Assembly: GCA_009763385.1 (NCBI GenBank)
Contig: CM019823.1
Coordinates: 96,545,104 to 96,609,103 of the forward strand
Length of the DNA stretch: 64,000 nucleotides
From: Coix lacryma-jobi var. lacryma-jobi
Lineage: Eukaryota > Streptophyta > Magnoliopsida > Poales > Poaceae
Direction: 5' to 3'
The translations under genes and the position numbers were made by a program. Every line of letters starts with the position of its first letter. The stretch's first letter is position 1. Below the pieces are notes generated by a model that was not told where the DNA came from, searched no databases, and saw nothing but the letters and a program-made list of their open reading frames with translations. Shown in pieces: positions 43,972 to 55,341 of the stretch.

Positions 43972-45078
43972 AAGGTTCTTCGGTGAGAGACTTCTAATCC
44001 ATTGCTGTTTTTAATTAATTTCCTATAGTCCAGAAAAGCCAAAAAAAATAGTAGTAGATTAGTTTTTCCATAATCCTATTAAACCTTTGTGCCTTGGCTA
44101 GTACCGTTTAGTTAGGGCTTGTTGAATTTGCGTTGCTTCGGTTTTTGTCGAGTTGCTGGTCTTAGTGTCTAGTCCTTTAGAGTTTCGAGTTCTTGTCACC
44201 ATCTTACACAGCCGAGTATTACCATATCTTCTCTCTGTCAAATCTGTTGTGAAGTCCGAATTGAACTGTGGTCTTGGTCCGGATCGAGTTGAGTTCCAAT
44301 CTGAGTTCCACCAACGTGATAAAAAAAAGGAAACCGAGTAGAACTCGGCAATAGGTGGAATCCGTTTGTGGTTGGTTCTGAGTGGAAACCGAGTAGAACT
44401 TGGAGTCCGCTTGTTAATATATCCTGAACTCCATCTACGTGAGTCCTTCTGTGATCCAAAGAGAAGATAACTCCATACTTGTTCGGCCTTACTCTAGAGA
44501 GAGAGAGTATCTTCTTCTTACCGGAATACCCCTGTACTTTCGGAAAAAGTGTGTAGCGAATTGCTCCTTTGTATTCTTTTGTTCATATAATCAGTTTTGA
44601 GGTTGCCCAAAAAAAAAAAAAAAGGAAAAAAAAGAAAGAGAAAAGATTCAAAAGAAAGGGGCTGTTTTTCATATTGATTTTAGGTTTGTTCCACCTTGTT
44701 TTCAGGGGTGTGCTGTGGTTTTCCTTTGTGTCCAGGCTCGCGTCTCTAGCACGGTCTAGCCTAGGACAGCCAGCCAGTACCGTCGTCGAACGTTTATTCA
44801 GCTCGCCTTTATAACTAACGTGGTGCTAGTTCGATCCTTGTTTCAGCCCACCTATAGCTCCACATACTCTACAGCTTGACAGGTCTTGTGCCGCAGCACC
44901 GATACACTTCATCCATTGCTGAAGACTTGTGGTAGACGACCCCTCCTGTCAAGCAAGGTAAGAATTGTAAGAACTTGTGTAACAAGTTGAGTGTGAGAGA
45001 CTTGCTGTAGCTACATCCTAGTAGTTGTAGGGCTTTTATTTCTTCACTTGCCTTTCTTGTTGTCTTTGTTTTTGAACC
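43972..45078 (+). other. Element Y leader
   Basis: 1.1 kb noncoding leader before gag, with an A-rich tract (44609-44645) and a GAGAGAGAGAG stretch near 44498. No conserved frame. Confidence 0.7.
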
Positions 45079-46166
45079 ATGACAGGGGGAGATGATGATA
45101 ACGAAACACTACATACACCTCGCACTAAGGGCATCATACAACATTTTGAAAGGAAGGTGAAGCTGCACACAGAGGGACTTGATAATGACTTGCAGGTGAC
45201 AAATGAAAAGCTGGGGCAGTTGGAGGCTACGCAGATTGCCACAAACAACAAGCTTACAAGTTTGGAGGAATCCGTGCTAGTGTGGACAAAAGCCTTGCTG
45301 CTCTCCTAAGGCGATTTGATGACTTCCACACCGAAGATAAAGAGAAGCATAAAGAAGAAAAGGAGGGAGATCGAGAGCACGGTAGTCATGAAGATGACTA
45401 CACTGCTGATACTGAGCATGATGATCAAGACGCTCGTGATCGACGACGCCTACGTCACAACCGTAGAGGTATGGGTGGCAACCGCCGACGCGAGGTACAC
45501 AATAATGATGATGCTTTCAGTAAGATTAAATTTAAGATACCTCCTTTTGATGGTAAATATGACCCTGATGCCTACATTACTTGGGAGATTGCTGTTGATC
45601 AAAAGTTTGCATGTCATGAATTTTTGAGACTACACGTGTTAGGGCTGCTACTAGTGAGTTTACAGATTTTGCTTCTGTTTGGTGGATAGAATATGGAAAG
45701 AAAAATCCTAATAACTTACCTAGAACTTGGGATGCGCTGAAACGAGCCATGAGAGCTAGATTTGTTCCATCTTACTATGCCCGTGATATGATAAATAAGT
45801 TGCAACAATTGAGACAAGGTGCTAAAAGTGTAGAAGAATATTATCAGGAATTACAAACGGGTATGTTGCGTTGTAACCTAGAGGAGGATGAGGAACCGGC
45901 TATGGCTAGATTTTTGGGTGGGTTAAATCGGGAATTCAGGACATCCTCGCTTACAAAGAATACAATAGTGTAACCCGTTTGTTTCATCTTGCTTGTAAAG
46001 CTGAAAGGGAAGTGCAGGGACGACGTGCTAGCGCAAGGACTAATATTTCTGCAGGGAAGGCTAATTCATGGCAGCAACGCATGACTACAACTCCATCTAC
46101 ACGTATGTCTACTCCATCATCTAGTGACAAGTCTCGAGCTGCTCCCACAAATTAGTTGCAAAGACG
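45079..46166 (+). pseudogene. Element Y gag
   Basis: ATG at 45079 (MTGGDDDNETLHTPRTKG). A coiled-coil-like N-terminus, then after shifts FKIPPFDGKYDPDAYITWE (45531-45590), WWIEYGKKNPNNLPRTWDAL, YYQELQTGMLRCNLEEDEE and ARFLGGLNREF. At least four frame changes (near 45280, 45620, 45960 and 46150). Confidence 0.85.
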
Positions 46167-46971
46167 ATGCAAAAGCCTGCTGCGAGTACTTCATCCGTGG
46201 CATCGACGGGTAGAACAAGCAACATACAATGTCACCGGTGCAAGGGATATGGACACATGATGCGTGACTGTCCAAACAAGCGAGTTATGATTGTCAAAGA
46301 TGATGGTGAGTGCTCATCTGCTAGTGATTTTGATGAAGACACGCTTGCACTGCTTGCGACTGACCATGCAGGTAATGAAGAACAAATAGAAGAACATATT
46401 AATGCAGGTGAAGCGGACCACTATGAAAGCTTGATCGTGCAGCGAGTGCTTAGTGCACAAATGGAGAAGGCGGAGCAAAATCAGCGACATATTTTATTCC
46501 AAACAAAGTGTGTCATCAAAGAGCGTTCTTGCCGCATGATCATTGATGGAGGTAGCTGCAACAACTTGGCAAGCAGCGATATGGTGCAGAAACTTGCCCT
46601 CAAACACCAAACCACACCCGCATCCCTACTACATCCAATGGCTGAACAACAGTGGTAAGGCAAAGGTAACTAGACTTGTGAGAATCAATTTTTCCATCGG
46701 ATCCTACAAAGATATTGTTGAATGTGATGTTGTGCCTATGCAAGCTTGTAACATTCTGCTAGGTAGACCTTGGCAATTTGATAGAGATTCTATGCATCAT
46801 GGTAGATCAAATCAGTATTCTTTTCTATACCATGATCGAAAATTGTGCTGCATCTATGTCCTGTCCCCTGAAACTATTATGCAAACTGATGTTGCAAGGG
46901 CTACTAAAGCAAAGAGCGAGAGCAATAAAAATGATAAATCTGTAATTGGTAACAAAGATGAGATAAACTGA
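46167..46971 (+). pseudogene. Element Y zinc knuckle and protease
   Basis: CHRCKGYGHMMRDC (46231-46272) is a CCHC knuckle. IIDGGSCNNLASSDMV (46540-46590) is the protease active site with Asp kept. After a one-base shift near 46600 the line continues QWLNNSGKAKVTRLVRINFS and NILLGRPWQFDRDSMHHG. Confidence 0.88.
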
Positions 46972-48760
46972 AAGGACGTTGTATGATAGCTACCAAATCA
47001 GATATTAATGAGTTCAATGCATCCACTTCTGTTGCTTATGCTTTGATATGCAAGGATGCTTTGATTTCAATTGAGGATATGCAATGTTCTTTGCCCCCTG
47101 TTGCTAACGTTTTGCAGGAGTATTCATGTGGTTCAAGTGCGGGTACCAGCGGGGCTGCCACCATTACGCGGGATTGAGCACCAAATTGATCTTATTCCTG
47201 GTGCATCTTTGCCAAACCGTGCGCCATACAGGACAACCCGGAAAGAAACAAAGGAAATTCAGCGACAAGTGCAAGAACTACTGGACAAAGGTTATGTGCG
47301 AGAATCCCTTAGCCCTGTGCTGTTCCAGTAATTTTAGTGCCTAAGAAAGATGGAACATGGCGTATGTGTGTTGATTGTAGAGCTATTAATAATATCACCA
47401 TTCGATATCGACACCCTATTCCACGATTAGATGATATGCTAGATGAACTGAGTGGTGCTGTTGTGTTTTCAAAAGTTGATTTACGTAGTGGGTACCACCA
47501 GATTCGTATGAAATTGGGAGATGAATGGAAAACTGCTTTCAAAACTAAGTTCGGTTTATATGAGTGGTTAGTCATGCCTTTTGGGTTAACTAATGCACCT
47601 AGTACTTTCATGAGATTAATGAACGAGGTTTTGCGTGCTTTCATTGGGAAATTTGTTGTTAATTTACAGCAAATCATTGGATGAACATCTTGATCATTTA
47701 CGTGCTATTTTTAATGCACTACGCGAGGCACGTTTATTTGGTAACCTTGAGAAGTGCACCTTTTGCACCGATCGAGTGTGTTTTCTTGGTTATGTTGTAA
47801 CTCCACAGGGAATTGAGGTTGATCAAGCCAAGGTGGAAGCTATACAGGGATGGCCTGTCCCAAAGACTATCACCCAGGTGCGGAGTTCCTAGGACTTGCT
47901 GGATTCTATCGCCGTTTTGTGAAGGATTTCAGCACCATTGCTGCACCATTGAATGAGCTTACCAAAAAGGGGGTGCTTTTGAGTGGGGCAAAACACAAGA
48001 GAATTCATTCGACATGTTGAAAGATAAGTTAACTCATGCGCCTCTCCTACAACTTCCTGATTTTAATAAGACTTTTGAGCTTGAATGTGATGCTAGTGGA
48101 ATTGGTCTGGGAGGTGTTTTGTTACAAGAGGGAAAACCTATGCATATTTTAGTGAGAAATTGAGTGGGCCTGTTCTCAATTATTCTACTTATGATAAAGA
48201 ACTCTATGCTCTTGTTCGAACATTAGAGACATGGCAGCATTATTTGTGGCCCAAAGAGTTTGTTATCCATTCTGATCATGAATCTTTAAAACATATTCGT
48301 AGTCAAGGAAAACTGAATCGTAGGCATGCAAAATGGGTTGAATTTATTGAATCTTTTCCTTATATTATTAAACACAAGAAAGGGAAGGAGAATATTATTG
48401 CTGATGCTTGCATGGAGATGAGATATACTTTGCTGAATCAACTTGATTTAAAGATCTTTGGGTTAGAAACAATTAAGGACCAATATGTTCACGATGCTGA
48501 TTTTAGAGACGTGTTGCTGCATTGTAAAGATGGAAAAGGATGGAACAAATTCATCGTTAGTGATGGGTTTGTGTTTAGAGCTAACAAGCTATGCATTCCA
48601 GCTAGCTCTGTTCGTTTGTTGTTGTTGCAGGAAGCACATGGAGGTGGCTTGATGGGACATTTGGAGCAAAGAAGACCGAGGACATACTTGCTGGTTTTTT
48701 GGCCAAGGATGAAGAGAGATGTGGAGAGGTTGTTGCTCGTTGCACAACATGTCAAAAGGC
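46972..48760 (+). pseudogene. Element Y reverse transcriptase and RNase H, active site deleted
   Basis: HQIDLIPGASLPNRAPYR, ELLDKGYVRES, then PKKDGTWRMCVDCRAINN, DLRSGYHQIRMKLGD and MPFGLTNAPSTFMRLMNEV. Just after IGKFVV (47640-47660) about 20 bp are missing compared with the family. These include the YxDD-type catalytic pair; the line resumes with IYSKSLDEHLDHL. RNase H shows LECDASGIGLGGVLLQ, YDKELYALVRTLETWQHYL and HSDHESLKHI. An integrase finger-like segment follows. Inactive. Confidence 0.87.
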
Positions 48761-49688
48761 AAAGTCACGGTTAAATCCCCACGGTTTGTATCTACCTCTT
48801 CCTGTTCCTAATGCTCCTTGGGAGGATTATCTATGGATTTGTGTTGGGATTACCAAGGACTAGGAGGGGACGTGATAGTGTGTTTGTGGTTGTTGATAGA
48901 TTTTCTAAGATGGCACATTTCATACCATGTCATAAACTGATGATGCTACAAATATTGCTGATTTGTTCTTTCGAGAAATTGTTCGCTTACATGGTGTGCC
49001 CAACATAATTGTTTCTGATCGTGATGCTAAATTTCTTAGTCATTTTGGAAGACTTGTGGTTTAAATTGGGGACTAAGCTTTTATTTTCCACCACTTGTCA
49101 TCCCCAAACTGATGGTCAAACTGAAGTTGTGAATAGAACTTTATCCACTATGTTAAGGGCTGTTTTAAAGAAGAATATTAAGATGGGAAGAATGTTTGCC
49201 TCATATTGAGTTCGCTTATAATCGTTCATTGCATTCTACTACAAAAATGTGTCCTTTCGAGATTGTCTATGGCTTCTTGCCACGTGCTCCTATTGATTTA
49301 ATGCCTTTGCCAAGTTCTGAAAAAATGAATTTTGATGCTAAGCAACGTGCTGAATTGGTGTTAAAATTGCATGAAGCCACTAAAGAAAACATAGAGCGCA
49401 TGAATGCTAAGTACAAATGTGCTGGAGATAAAGGTAGAAAGCAATTGATTCTGGAACCTGGGGATTTGGTTTGGTTGCATTTGCGAAAAGATAGATTTCC
49501 AGAACTGAGAAAATCCAAATTGATGCCTAGAGCTGATGGTCCTTTTAAAGTGCTGCAACGAATTAACGAGAATGCATATAAGCTTGATCTTCCTGAAGAT
49601 TTGGGGTTAGTCCCACATTTAACATTGCAGATTTGAAGCCTTATTTGGGTGAGGAAGATGAGCTTGAGTCGAGGACGACTCAAATGCA
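48761..49688 (+). pseudogene. Element Y integrase
   Basis: GLPRTRRGRDSVFVVVDRFSKMAHFIPCHK (the first catalytic Asp region is just upstream and degraded), IVSDRDAKFLSHF (second Asp), TCHPQTDGQTEVVNRTLSTML (Glu). The GPY/F-type LMPRADGPFKVLQRINENAYKLDLP and LKPYLGEEDELESRT follow. The frame then runs into the 3' LTR, where the CR-type terminus is coded, after a one-base shift. Confidence 0.87.
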
Positions 49689-49699
49689 GAAAGGGAGGA
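49689..49699 (+). other. Polypurine tract of element Y
   Basis: GAAAGGGAGGA immediately before the 3' LTR start, lying within the coding region, as is usual for CRM elements. Confidence 0.8.
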
Positions 49700-50616
49700 T
49701 GATGAGGACATCAACACCAGCGATACATCCTCTCCGACACAACCTATAGCTGGTCCTCTTACTCGTGCTCGTGCTCGTCAACTTAATCATCAAGTGAGTT
49801 CCATGATAAGCTCTTGTCCATCTTGTTTAGACAATGGAAACGCGTGCATCTTGTTTTGATTAGGAACGAGGAGTGAAGAAACCGAAAGGGAGAAGGACTC
49901 GCGCTAGCTGGATTCGGACTGCAGCAAAGCACCAACTTGTGACCGCCACCACGGTTGCATACTAATTCGGATTCAAGCGCTTCAGGATTGTTGGAAAGCT
50001 TATCAAGTTTACTTTCATATGAATCAAGTCTCACGTCAATACTGTTCGGCAGCAGCGGCAAGGATCCAATTACCGTCGTACGGGCTTGCTGTCCTGGGTG
50101 CTGCGTCACCTCATTTGGGCTTATGGCCCATGGTATCAAGTTGGGTCCATTAGGGACGCGTCCTACGGTTGGAGGACGACCCCAACACTCTTTTGGTCAT
50201 CAATCCATCTACTTATATCCCTCTATAGCCGCCATGGTCGGGTTGGGTTTTTTTTAGATCAAGTTTAGCCTTAGCTACTTGCTTGTAGGCGCGCGTGCAG
50301 GATCAGCCGCCCGTCTCCTTGTCTTCGGAACCCCATTGTTGATTAAGATTCAGTTTGAAGCCTTCAATTTCATCTTGCAAATTCAGTGCTTGTTTCCTCG
50401 TTCTTGCTAGTTCTTCGATTGCTTGCAGGACGGGAGCCCTAGGGGCTGGTTGTCGCGCTCCACAAGATCGTGACGGCTATTGGACGTGGTGTATCGGTTG
50501 CTAAGGCGCGGTCTTGAGGGCTGTAGTCGGGCCGTGAACGTCATCTCCATCCACCAATCGAGTTATCCCCATTTCTCATCGAAAGATCGGGCAAAAACCC
50601 TAACGGGTTCGCATCA
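49700..50616 (+). repeat. 3' LTR of gypsy element Y
   Basis: 917 bp, differing from the 5' LTR by a modest number of substitutions and several one- or two-base indels. Followed by AGCAG. Confidence 0.93.
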
Positions 50617-50845
50617 AGCAGTGTGGAGCCTGTTCTACCACTTCTTGAGGACTAGCTTTTCTTTGCTTGGTTGCGTCGAGCCGTTGCCCCTGTCTTTGGG
50701 ACCAGTTTTTTGCTCTTCCACTGACCTTCTTCGCTTTGCTATGCTTTTGGGTCATTTGGTCGAGTTCTCTCTCCTTCTTCCTTCCTTCCATTATTCCATT
50801 ATGATTTGTGTTGTTAGTTGACAATGCACTCATCAAGGGGGAGAT
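50617..50845 (+). other. Copia element X 3' noncoding region, right part, with polypurine tract
   Basis: Begins with the AGCAG duplication of element Y, continues the imperfect repeat (GTGTGGAGCCTGTTCTACC, CGTCGAGCCGTTGCCCCTG), and ends with the polypurine tract AAGGGGGAGAT at 50835-50845 next to the 3' LTR. Confidence 0.8.
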
Positions 50846-51543
50846 TGCGGATATATGGCTGTATGCCGAGTCTCTGAATGATGAGTGATTGTCAACTGGG
50901 ATAATGCGCATGTTCTTTGGCTTTTTGTGGCAGGTGTCGAGCACGATACGTGATCAGAGGCAAGTGATCAAGTAGAGAGTGCGTTCCGAGGACCGAGAGT
51001 GAAGGGCGTTCGTGAGAGCGTTGCCGGCGAGGAGTGGCGAAGGTGAGAAGGACGTGAGAGGCTTGGACTGAGGGACCAGTGGCCCGAGGATCAGCTGTGG
51101 TGGCTGGCAGCAGGGACAGCGACGAGCGAAGACTTGCGGGCACGGTGTTGCTTGGTCGAGGACCTGGGGACCGTGTCGGTGGACGGGGTGCACGAGCGGT
51201 GCATCCCCTCTACCCTCTACGCTCGGTTTGGTGGTTGAGCCACAGAAACCACCGAGTGGACGTTTCCAGGTTTGGGCCTCAAAACCAGGGTGCAGCCGGT
51301 TTCCGAGTTTGGGCCACAAAACTCGGGTTGAGGACGGTTTCTAGGTTTGGGCCTCAAAACCTGGGTGTGCGGGTTTCTGAGTTTGGGCACAAACTCAGGC
51401 GATGGTCGGCTGGTTTTCCCGGTTTGGGCCTCAACCGGGGGTTGGTCGTGAAGTGCTGGTTTTCACGGTTTGGGCCTCAAAACCGAGGGCGAAGTCCGGG
51501 AAAAGGACAAGCGGAGCGGTGGCGACACGTGGCGGCAATCGGT
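50846..51543 (+). repeat. 3' LTR of copia element X, left part
   Basis: Matches 33667-34330 of the 5' LTR with several small indels. It contains the partly decayed stem-loop array (51266-51490). Element Z is inserted at 51543 with duplication TCGGT. Confidence 0.9.
51266..51490 (+). repeat. Stem-loop array, 3' LTR copy (partly decayed)
   Basis: The same six units as 34057-34279. Unit 2 keeps a perfect stem. The others have lost one or more pairs or loop bases (for example CTAGGTTT against AAACCTGG in unit 3, and a shortened loop in unit 4). Confidence 0.88.
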
Positions 51544-52040
51544 TGAAAGTCCTTGTTTGGTTTTGGTTAATTGATGTCACCTAGAGTACTAACCTTTGTC
51601 ATGAAGATGCATAAGCTAGGTCGGTACACACCAAGTGTGGGAGCTAGATGATGACCATGGTGTTGGTGTTGATGACCAAAAGATGGATCAAGTGCTCCAC
51701 ATTTGGAAAGAGAAGAAGAGAAAAGCAAAACCCTATGGAGATCAAGGCAAAGGTATAATAGGATTTTGTTTGACACTCAAGACACCATAGAGGGTGTGAG
51801 TGTGTTTAGGATCGATAGCCGTACTATTAAGAGGGGACTATCTCGGTGATTGCGGTTATCAAGTGCCACTAGGTGATTCATACATGCATATGCATTAGGA
51901 CCTAGTGTGCTAACCTCAAATCCTTTGAAAAATGTTTGGAAAATGCTAACACACTTGCACAAGGTGATGTACACTTGGTGGTGTTGGCACATTTGCAAAG
52001 GAGAAGAAACCGGAGTTGAAAACGTGTTTTCAGGCTTGAC

Positions 52041-52370
52041 CGGACGCTGGAATAGCGACCGGACGCTATTGACGTGCGTCCGGTCACTAGTGAACACTGA
52101 CCGGACTCTGCTGAAACAAACGACCGGACTCGCCTGTTCCACTGTTCACGAGAGGCATCGGTTTCAAATAGAGTGATCGGACGCTGAGTGAGTCCGGTCA
52201 ATGGTGACCGGACGCGTCCGGTCGATGAAAAACCTCTCTGGAACCTCTCTGTGTTTGACCGGACCGGAGTGAGTGAAAATCTGACCGGACGCTAGTGAAC
52301 TAGAGTCCGGTCACTACTTAAACTTCGACCGGACGCTACAAAATATTGACCGGACGCGTCCGGTCAGTAC
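52041..52370 (+). repeat. Palindromic ACCGGACGC array in the 5' LTR of Z
   Basis: About fourteen copies or variants of ACCGGACGC or GTCCGGTC in both orientations. Two are perfect 18-bp palindromes GACCGGACGCGTCCGGTC (52206-52223 and 52348-52365). It ends about 45 bp before the TATA box. The 3' LTR copy is at about 60122-60446 with palindromes at 60291-60308 and 60429-60446. Confidence 0.9.
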
Positions 52371-52413
52371 GAAAACTGCCCAGTGAAGGGGTAACGGCTC
52401 TATTATTGAGGGG

Positions 52414-52424
52414 TATATAAATAT
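52414..52424 (+). promoter_or_regulatory. TATA box of the 5' LTR of Z
   Basis: TATATAAATAT after GAGGGG; repeated in the 3' LTR at 60497-60507. Confidence 0.7.
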
Positions 52425-53316
52425 GAGTTGGCCAGCTTTGGGAGGTCTCTCTTGGCACTCTAACATCTTGGACATCCCTTTGAGCTAAACATACTCTCCC
52501 ACTCATCTCCTTGCTTGATAGCGCGAATCAAAGTGAGATTGAGTGATTCCAAGTGCATTTGCTTGTGTGTTTGCATCTAGTGGCACTTGGGGATCGTTGT
52601 TGCTGCGGTATTCTCTTTACTCTTGGTGGTTGCCGCCACCTAGACGGCTTGGAGCAGCGGAGGAGCATTGGCACGAGTTGGTGATTGTTCGTGGCCATCT
52701 CCCGGTGACTTGTGAGGGGTATTGTGCCTTCCCCGGCGAAGAGCCAAAAGGTAACTCTAGTAATTGCGCGTGTCATTGAGTTACCTCCATTTGTGGGTCG
52801 GTTCTTGTGGCGCTCAAGTGTTGAGCTAGGTTTGTGAACACCTATTAGCCACCGAACCACCAAGTGGTTGGTCGACACAACGGGGAGTAGCGTGCCGGCA
52901 AGCACGTGAACCTCGGGAGAAAATCATTGTGTCTCTTGCCTCTTTGGACATCTCCCGAGTTTCTTGGTATTCATATTGTGATTGATCACCTCTTGCCGGT
53001 GTTGGTATATCTCTCTACTCACTTGAATTACATTCTTTTCTTCTTGTGTAGTGGTAGTTTATCTTGCTAGTGTTAGCTCTCCAGTTCATTGTATTTAGCT
53101 CTTGCTAGCTCACTAGAATAGAGAGTAGTGACATAGATTTTGTGTGCCTTAGAGACCATACCATACTAGAATTGTTTTGTTAGGTGGCTTGCATCACTTA
53201 GTAGAGCTAGTGCAAAGGCTTCGCTTTGTAATTGTCTAACAAGTCTCTCTAAGTGTTTTGTAGAAATTTTTATTAGGCTATTCACCCCCCCCTCTAGCCA
53301 TTTAGGACCTTTCAAG

Positions 53317-53329
53317 TGGTATCGGAGCC
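53317..53329 (+). other. Primer-binding site of copia element Z
   Basis: TGGTATCGGAGCC, two bases after the LTR; initiator Met tRNA type. Confidence 0.88.
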
Positions 53330-53372
53330 GTGGTCACCGTTTGCATAAGGCTTAACAACCTTCGGTGTTGAA

Positions 53373-55341
53373 ATGGCTCAAATTGTGTTTAACCATGTTG
53401 GGGGCAAACCACCGTTCTTTGATGGCACATCTTTTGATTATTGGAAGAGAAAGATGAGAATGTATTTGGGTTCAATCAATGACAAGGTGTGGGATGTGGT
53501 AGAAAATGAGTTTGTGATTCTTGATCCTACCAATCCAACACCAAATGACTCCATCAACAAGCAATGCAACACAATGGCGCTCAACACCATATACAATGCC
53601 ATTGATCCAAAGGTGTTTGAGCAAATCAAAGATCTTGACAATGCAAGTGAGGTGTGGAAAAGATTAGAAGAAACATATGAGGGCACTTCAACGGTAAAGA
53701 GTGCCAAGTTGTACATGCTCAAGGACAAGCTCACCAACTTCAAGATGAAGGATGATGAATCAATTCCGGAAATGTTCTATAGATTGCAAGTCATCATCAA
53801 TGATCTCAAGTCCTTGGGAGAAAAGGTGCAAGATGAAGACTTCACTCACCGGTTCTTGAGTTGCTTGCCCAAGAGATTCAAGACACTTCGCACCATCATC
53901 TTTAGAGGAGGCTTGAAGAATGTGACTCCAAATGAGGTGCTTGGTGATGTCATGACCGAGGATCAATACAATGAAGATAGTGAAGAAGTGATCAAGGAAG
54001 AGGACAAGAAGAAGAAAAGTGTGGCATTCAAAGCCACCTCGTCAAAGAGCAAGGGCAAGTCCAAGAAGGAAGAATCAAGTGACAATGAAGAAGCTAGTGA
54101 CATTGATGATGAAGCCTTAGCTCTCTTTGTGCGCAAATTTGGGAAATTCATGAAGAAGAAGGGCTATGGTGCAAGAAAGAGAAGAGATTACAACAAGAAC
54201 AAAGACTATGTGAGAAGATGCTACAAGTGCAAGAGCAAGGATCACGTTGTAGCGGATTGTCCCTACAATAGTGACAATGATGAAGATGAAAAGAAGAAAG
54301 ATAAGAAGGAGAAGAAAGAGAAGAAAATGAGCTTCAAGAAGAAGAAGGGTGGCTCATATGTTGTCACATGGGATAGTGATGCATCATCCGATAGTGAAGA
54401 CTCAAGTGATGATGACAACAAGAGAGCACCAAGAAGAAGGCACTTGCAAGTATTGCTATCAACAACAAGCCTTCTCTATTTGACACTCCATCATGCTTCA
54501 TGGCCAAGCCAACTAGGTACAATCCGATGATGAGAGTGATAGTGAGTGATGAGGATGAGGAGCACTCAAAGGAGGACCTCATGGACATGTTGGAGCAAGC
54601 TCACACTTGCTTTGAGATGAAGAGGAAGGAGTGCAAGGATTTGCGCAAGAAGCTTAGTGTGCTCTTGAGCAAACCCTTAATGAGCTCAAGTCTACTCATG
54701 AGAGGCTAGAGGTAGCCCATGAGAAGCTTGGCAAGGCTCACACCAAGCTTGAAAAGCTCACTCCTCCCTCCTTGATCAAGTCAAGGTTGAGGACATTGTT
54801 CCAACATGTAACATAGGAGTAACTTGTGATATTCTTGATGAATCATTTTATACTCCTATTGTTGTTGCTCCCCACTAACTCCTCATGTAGCTCATCCACT
54901 ACTACTACTTCTACTATGAGTGATGGTTTCACTTGTGATGCCTCACTAATGGTGGAGAATGAGACCTTGAAAAATGAGGTCAATGAGCTCACTCGTGCCT
55001 TAGGCAATGCCTATGGTGGAGATGCCCGCTTGCTTAAGTGCTTGGGTAGCCAACGGTTCTCTCTTCCAAAGGGGATTGGGCTATCCCCCAAGAATGGCAA
55101 GGCGGCCTTTGTGACTCACAAGACTAGTTTTGTGAGAAGCAATGGTCGGTTTTGCAAGAAATGCAAGCAATCCGGGCATATAGAGCAATATTGCAAGAAC
55201 AAGAATAAAAATGCTAATGTATCCTCAATTCAATTTGATTCTTGTTATTTGCTTACCAAGGGTGTAAATGGTATAAAGGCTAAGTTTATTGGTGCTCCCA
55301 TTGTTGGCCCAAAGAAGGCAATTTGGGTGCCAAGAGCTTAG
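53373..55341 (+). pseudogene. Copia element Z gag
   Basis: MAQIVFNHVGGKPPFFDGTS, the UBN2-type region (WKRLEETYEGTSTVKSAKL, FLSCLPKRFKTLRTII), a Lys/Glu-rich segment, then zinc knuckle 1 CYKCKSKDHVVADC (54220-54261). The first frame stays open to 54530 (385 residues); a shift near 54430 moves the line to DLMDMLEQAHTCFEMKRKEC. A coiled-coil-type segment follows with breaks near 54670 and 54760. A second knuckle CKKCKQSGHIEQYC lies at 55156-55197. Two knuckles far apart are typical of this lineage. Forms the capsid in the cytoplasm. Confidence 0.9.

Larger units (their letters stand above)
43044..50616 (+). mobile_element. Gypsy element Y (CRM-type centromeric chromovirus), full length but broken
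   Basis: LTRs of 913 and 917 bp starting TGATGAGGACATC and ending GGGTTCGCATCA, with perfect duplication AGCAG at 43039-43043 and 50617-50621. Assignment to CRM rests on the LTR length and start, the Gag/protease segment (IIDGGSCNNLAS, NILLGRPWQFD, MHHGRSNQYS), and a reading frame in the LTR with GPLTRARARQLNHQV, the CR-type C-terminus of the polyprotein. Many frameshifts, plus a deletion of the RT active site, make it inactive. CRM elements are concentrated at grass centromeres (established), so a pericentromeric location is possible. Confidence 0.85.
51544..53314 (+). repeat. 5' LTR of copia element Z
   Basis: 1771 bp with a palindromic CCGGACGC array (52041-52370), TATA box (52414) and leader, ending CCTTTCA before the primer-binding site. 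Confidence 0.93.

Noticed and set aside
44609..44645. Poly(A) tail of a LINE or SINE
   Set aside because: It lies within the leader of Y, with no upstream LINE or SINE sequence and no target duplication.
52041..52370. CRISPR-like array of CCGGACGC repeats
   Set aside because: Repeats are short, inverted as well as direct, with uneven spacing, and lie in a plant LTR. No cas-type gene is present.
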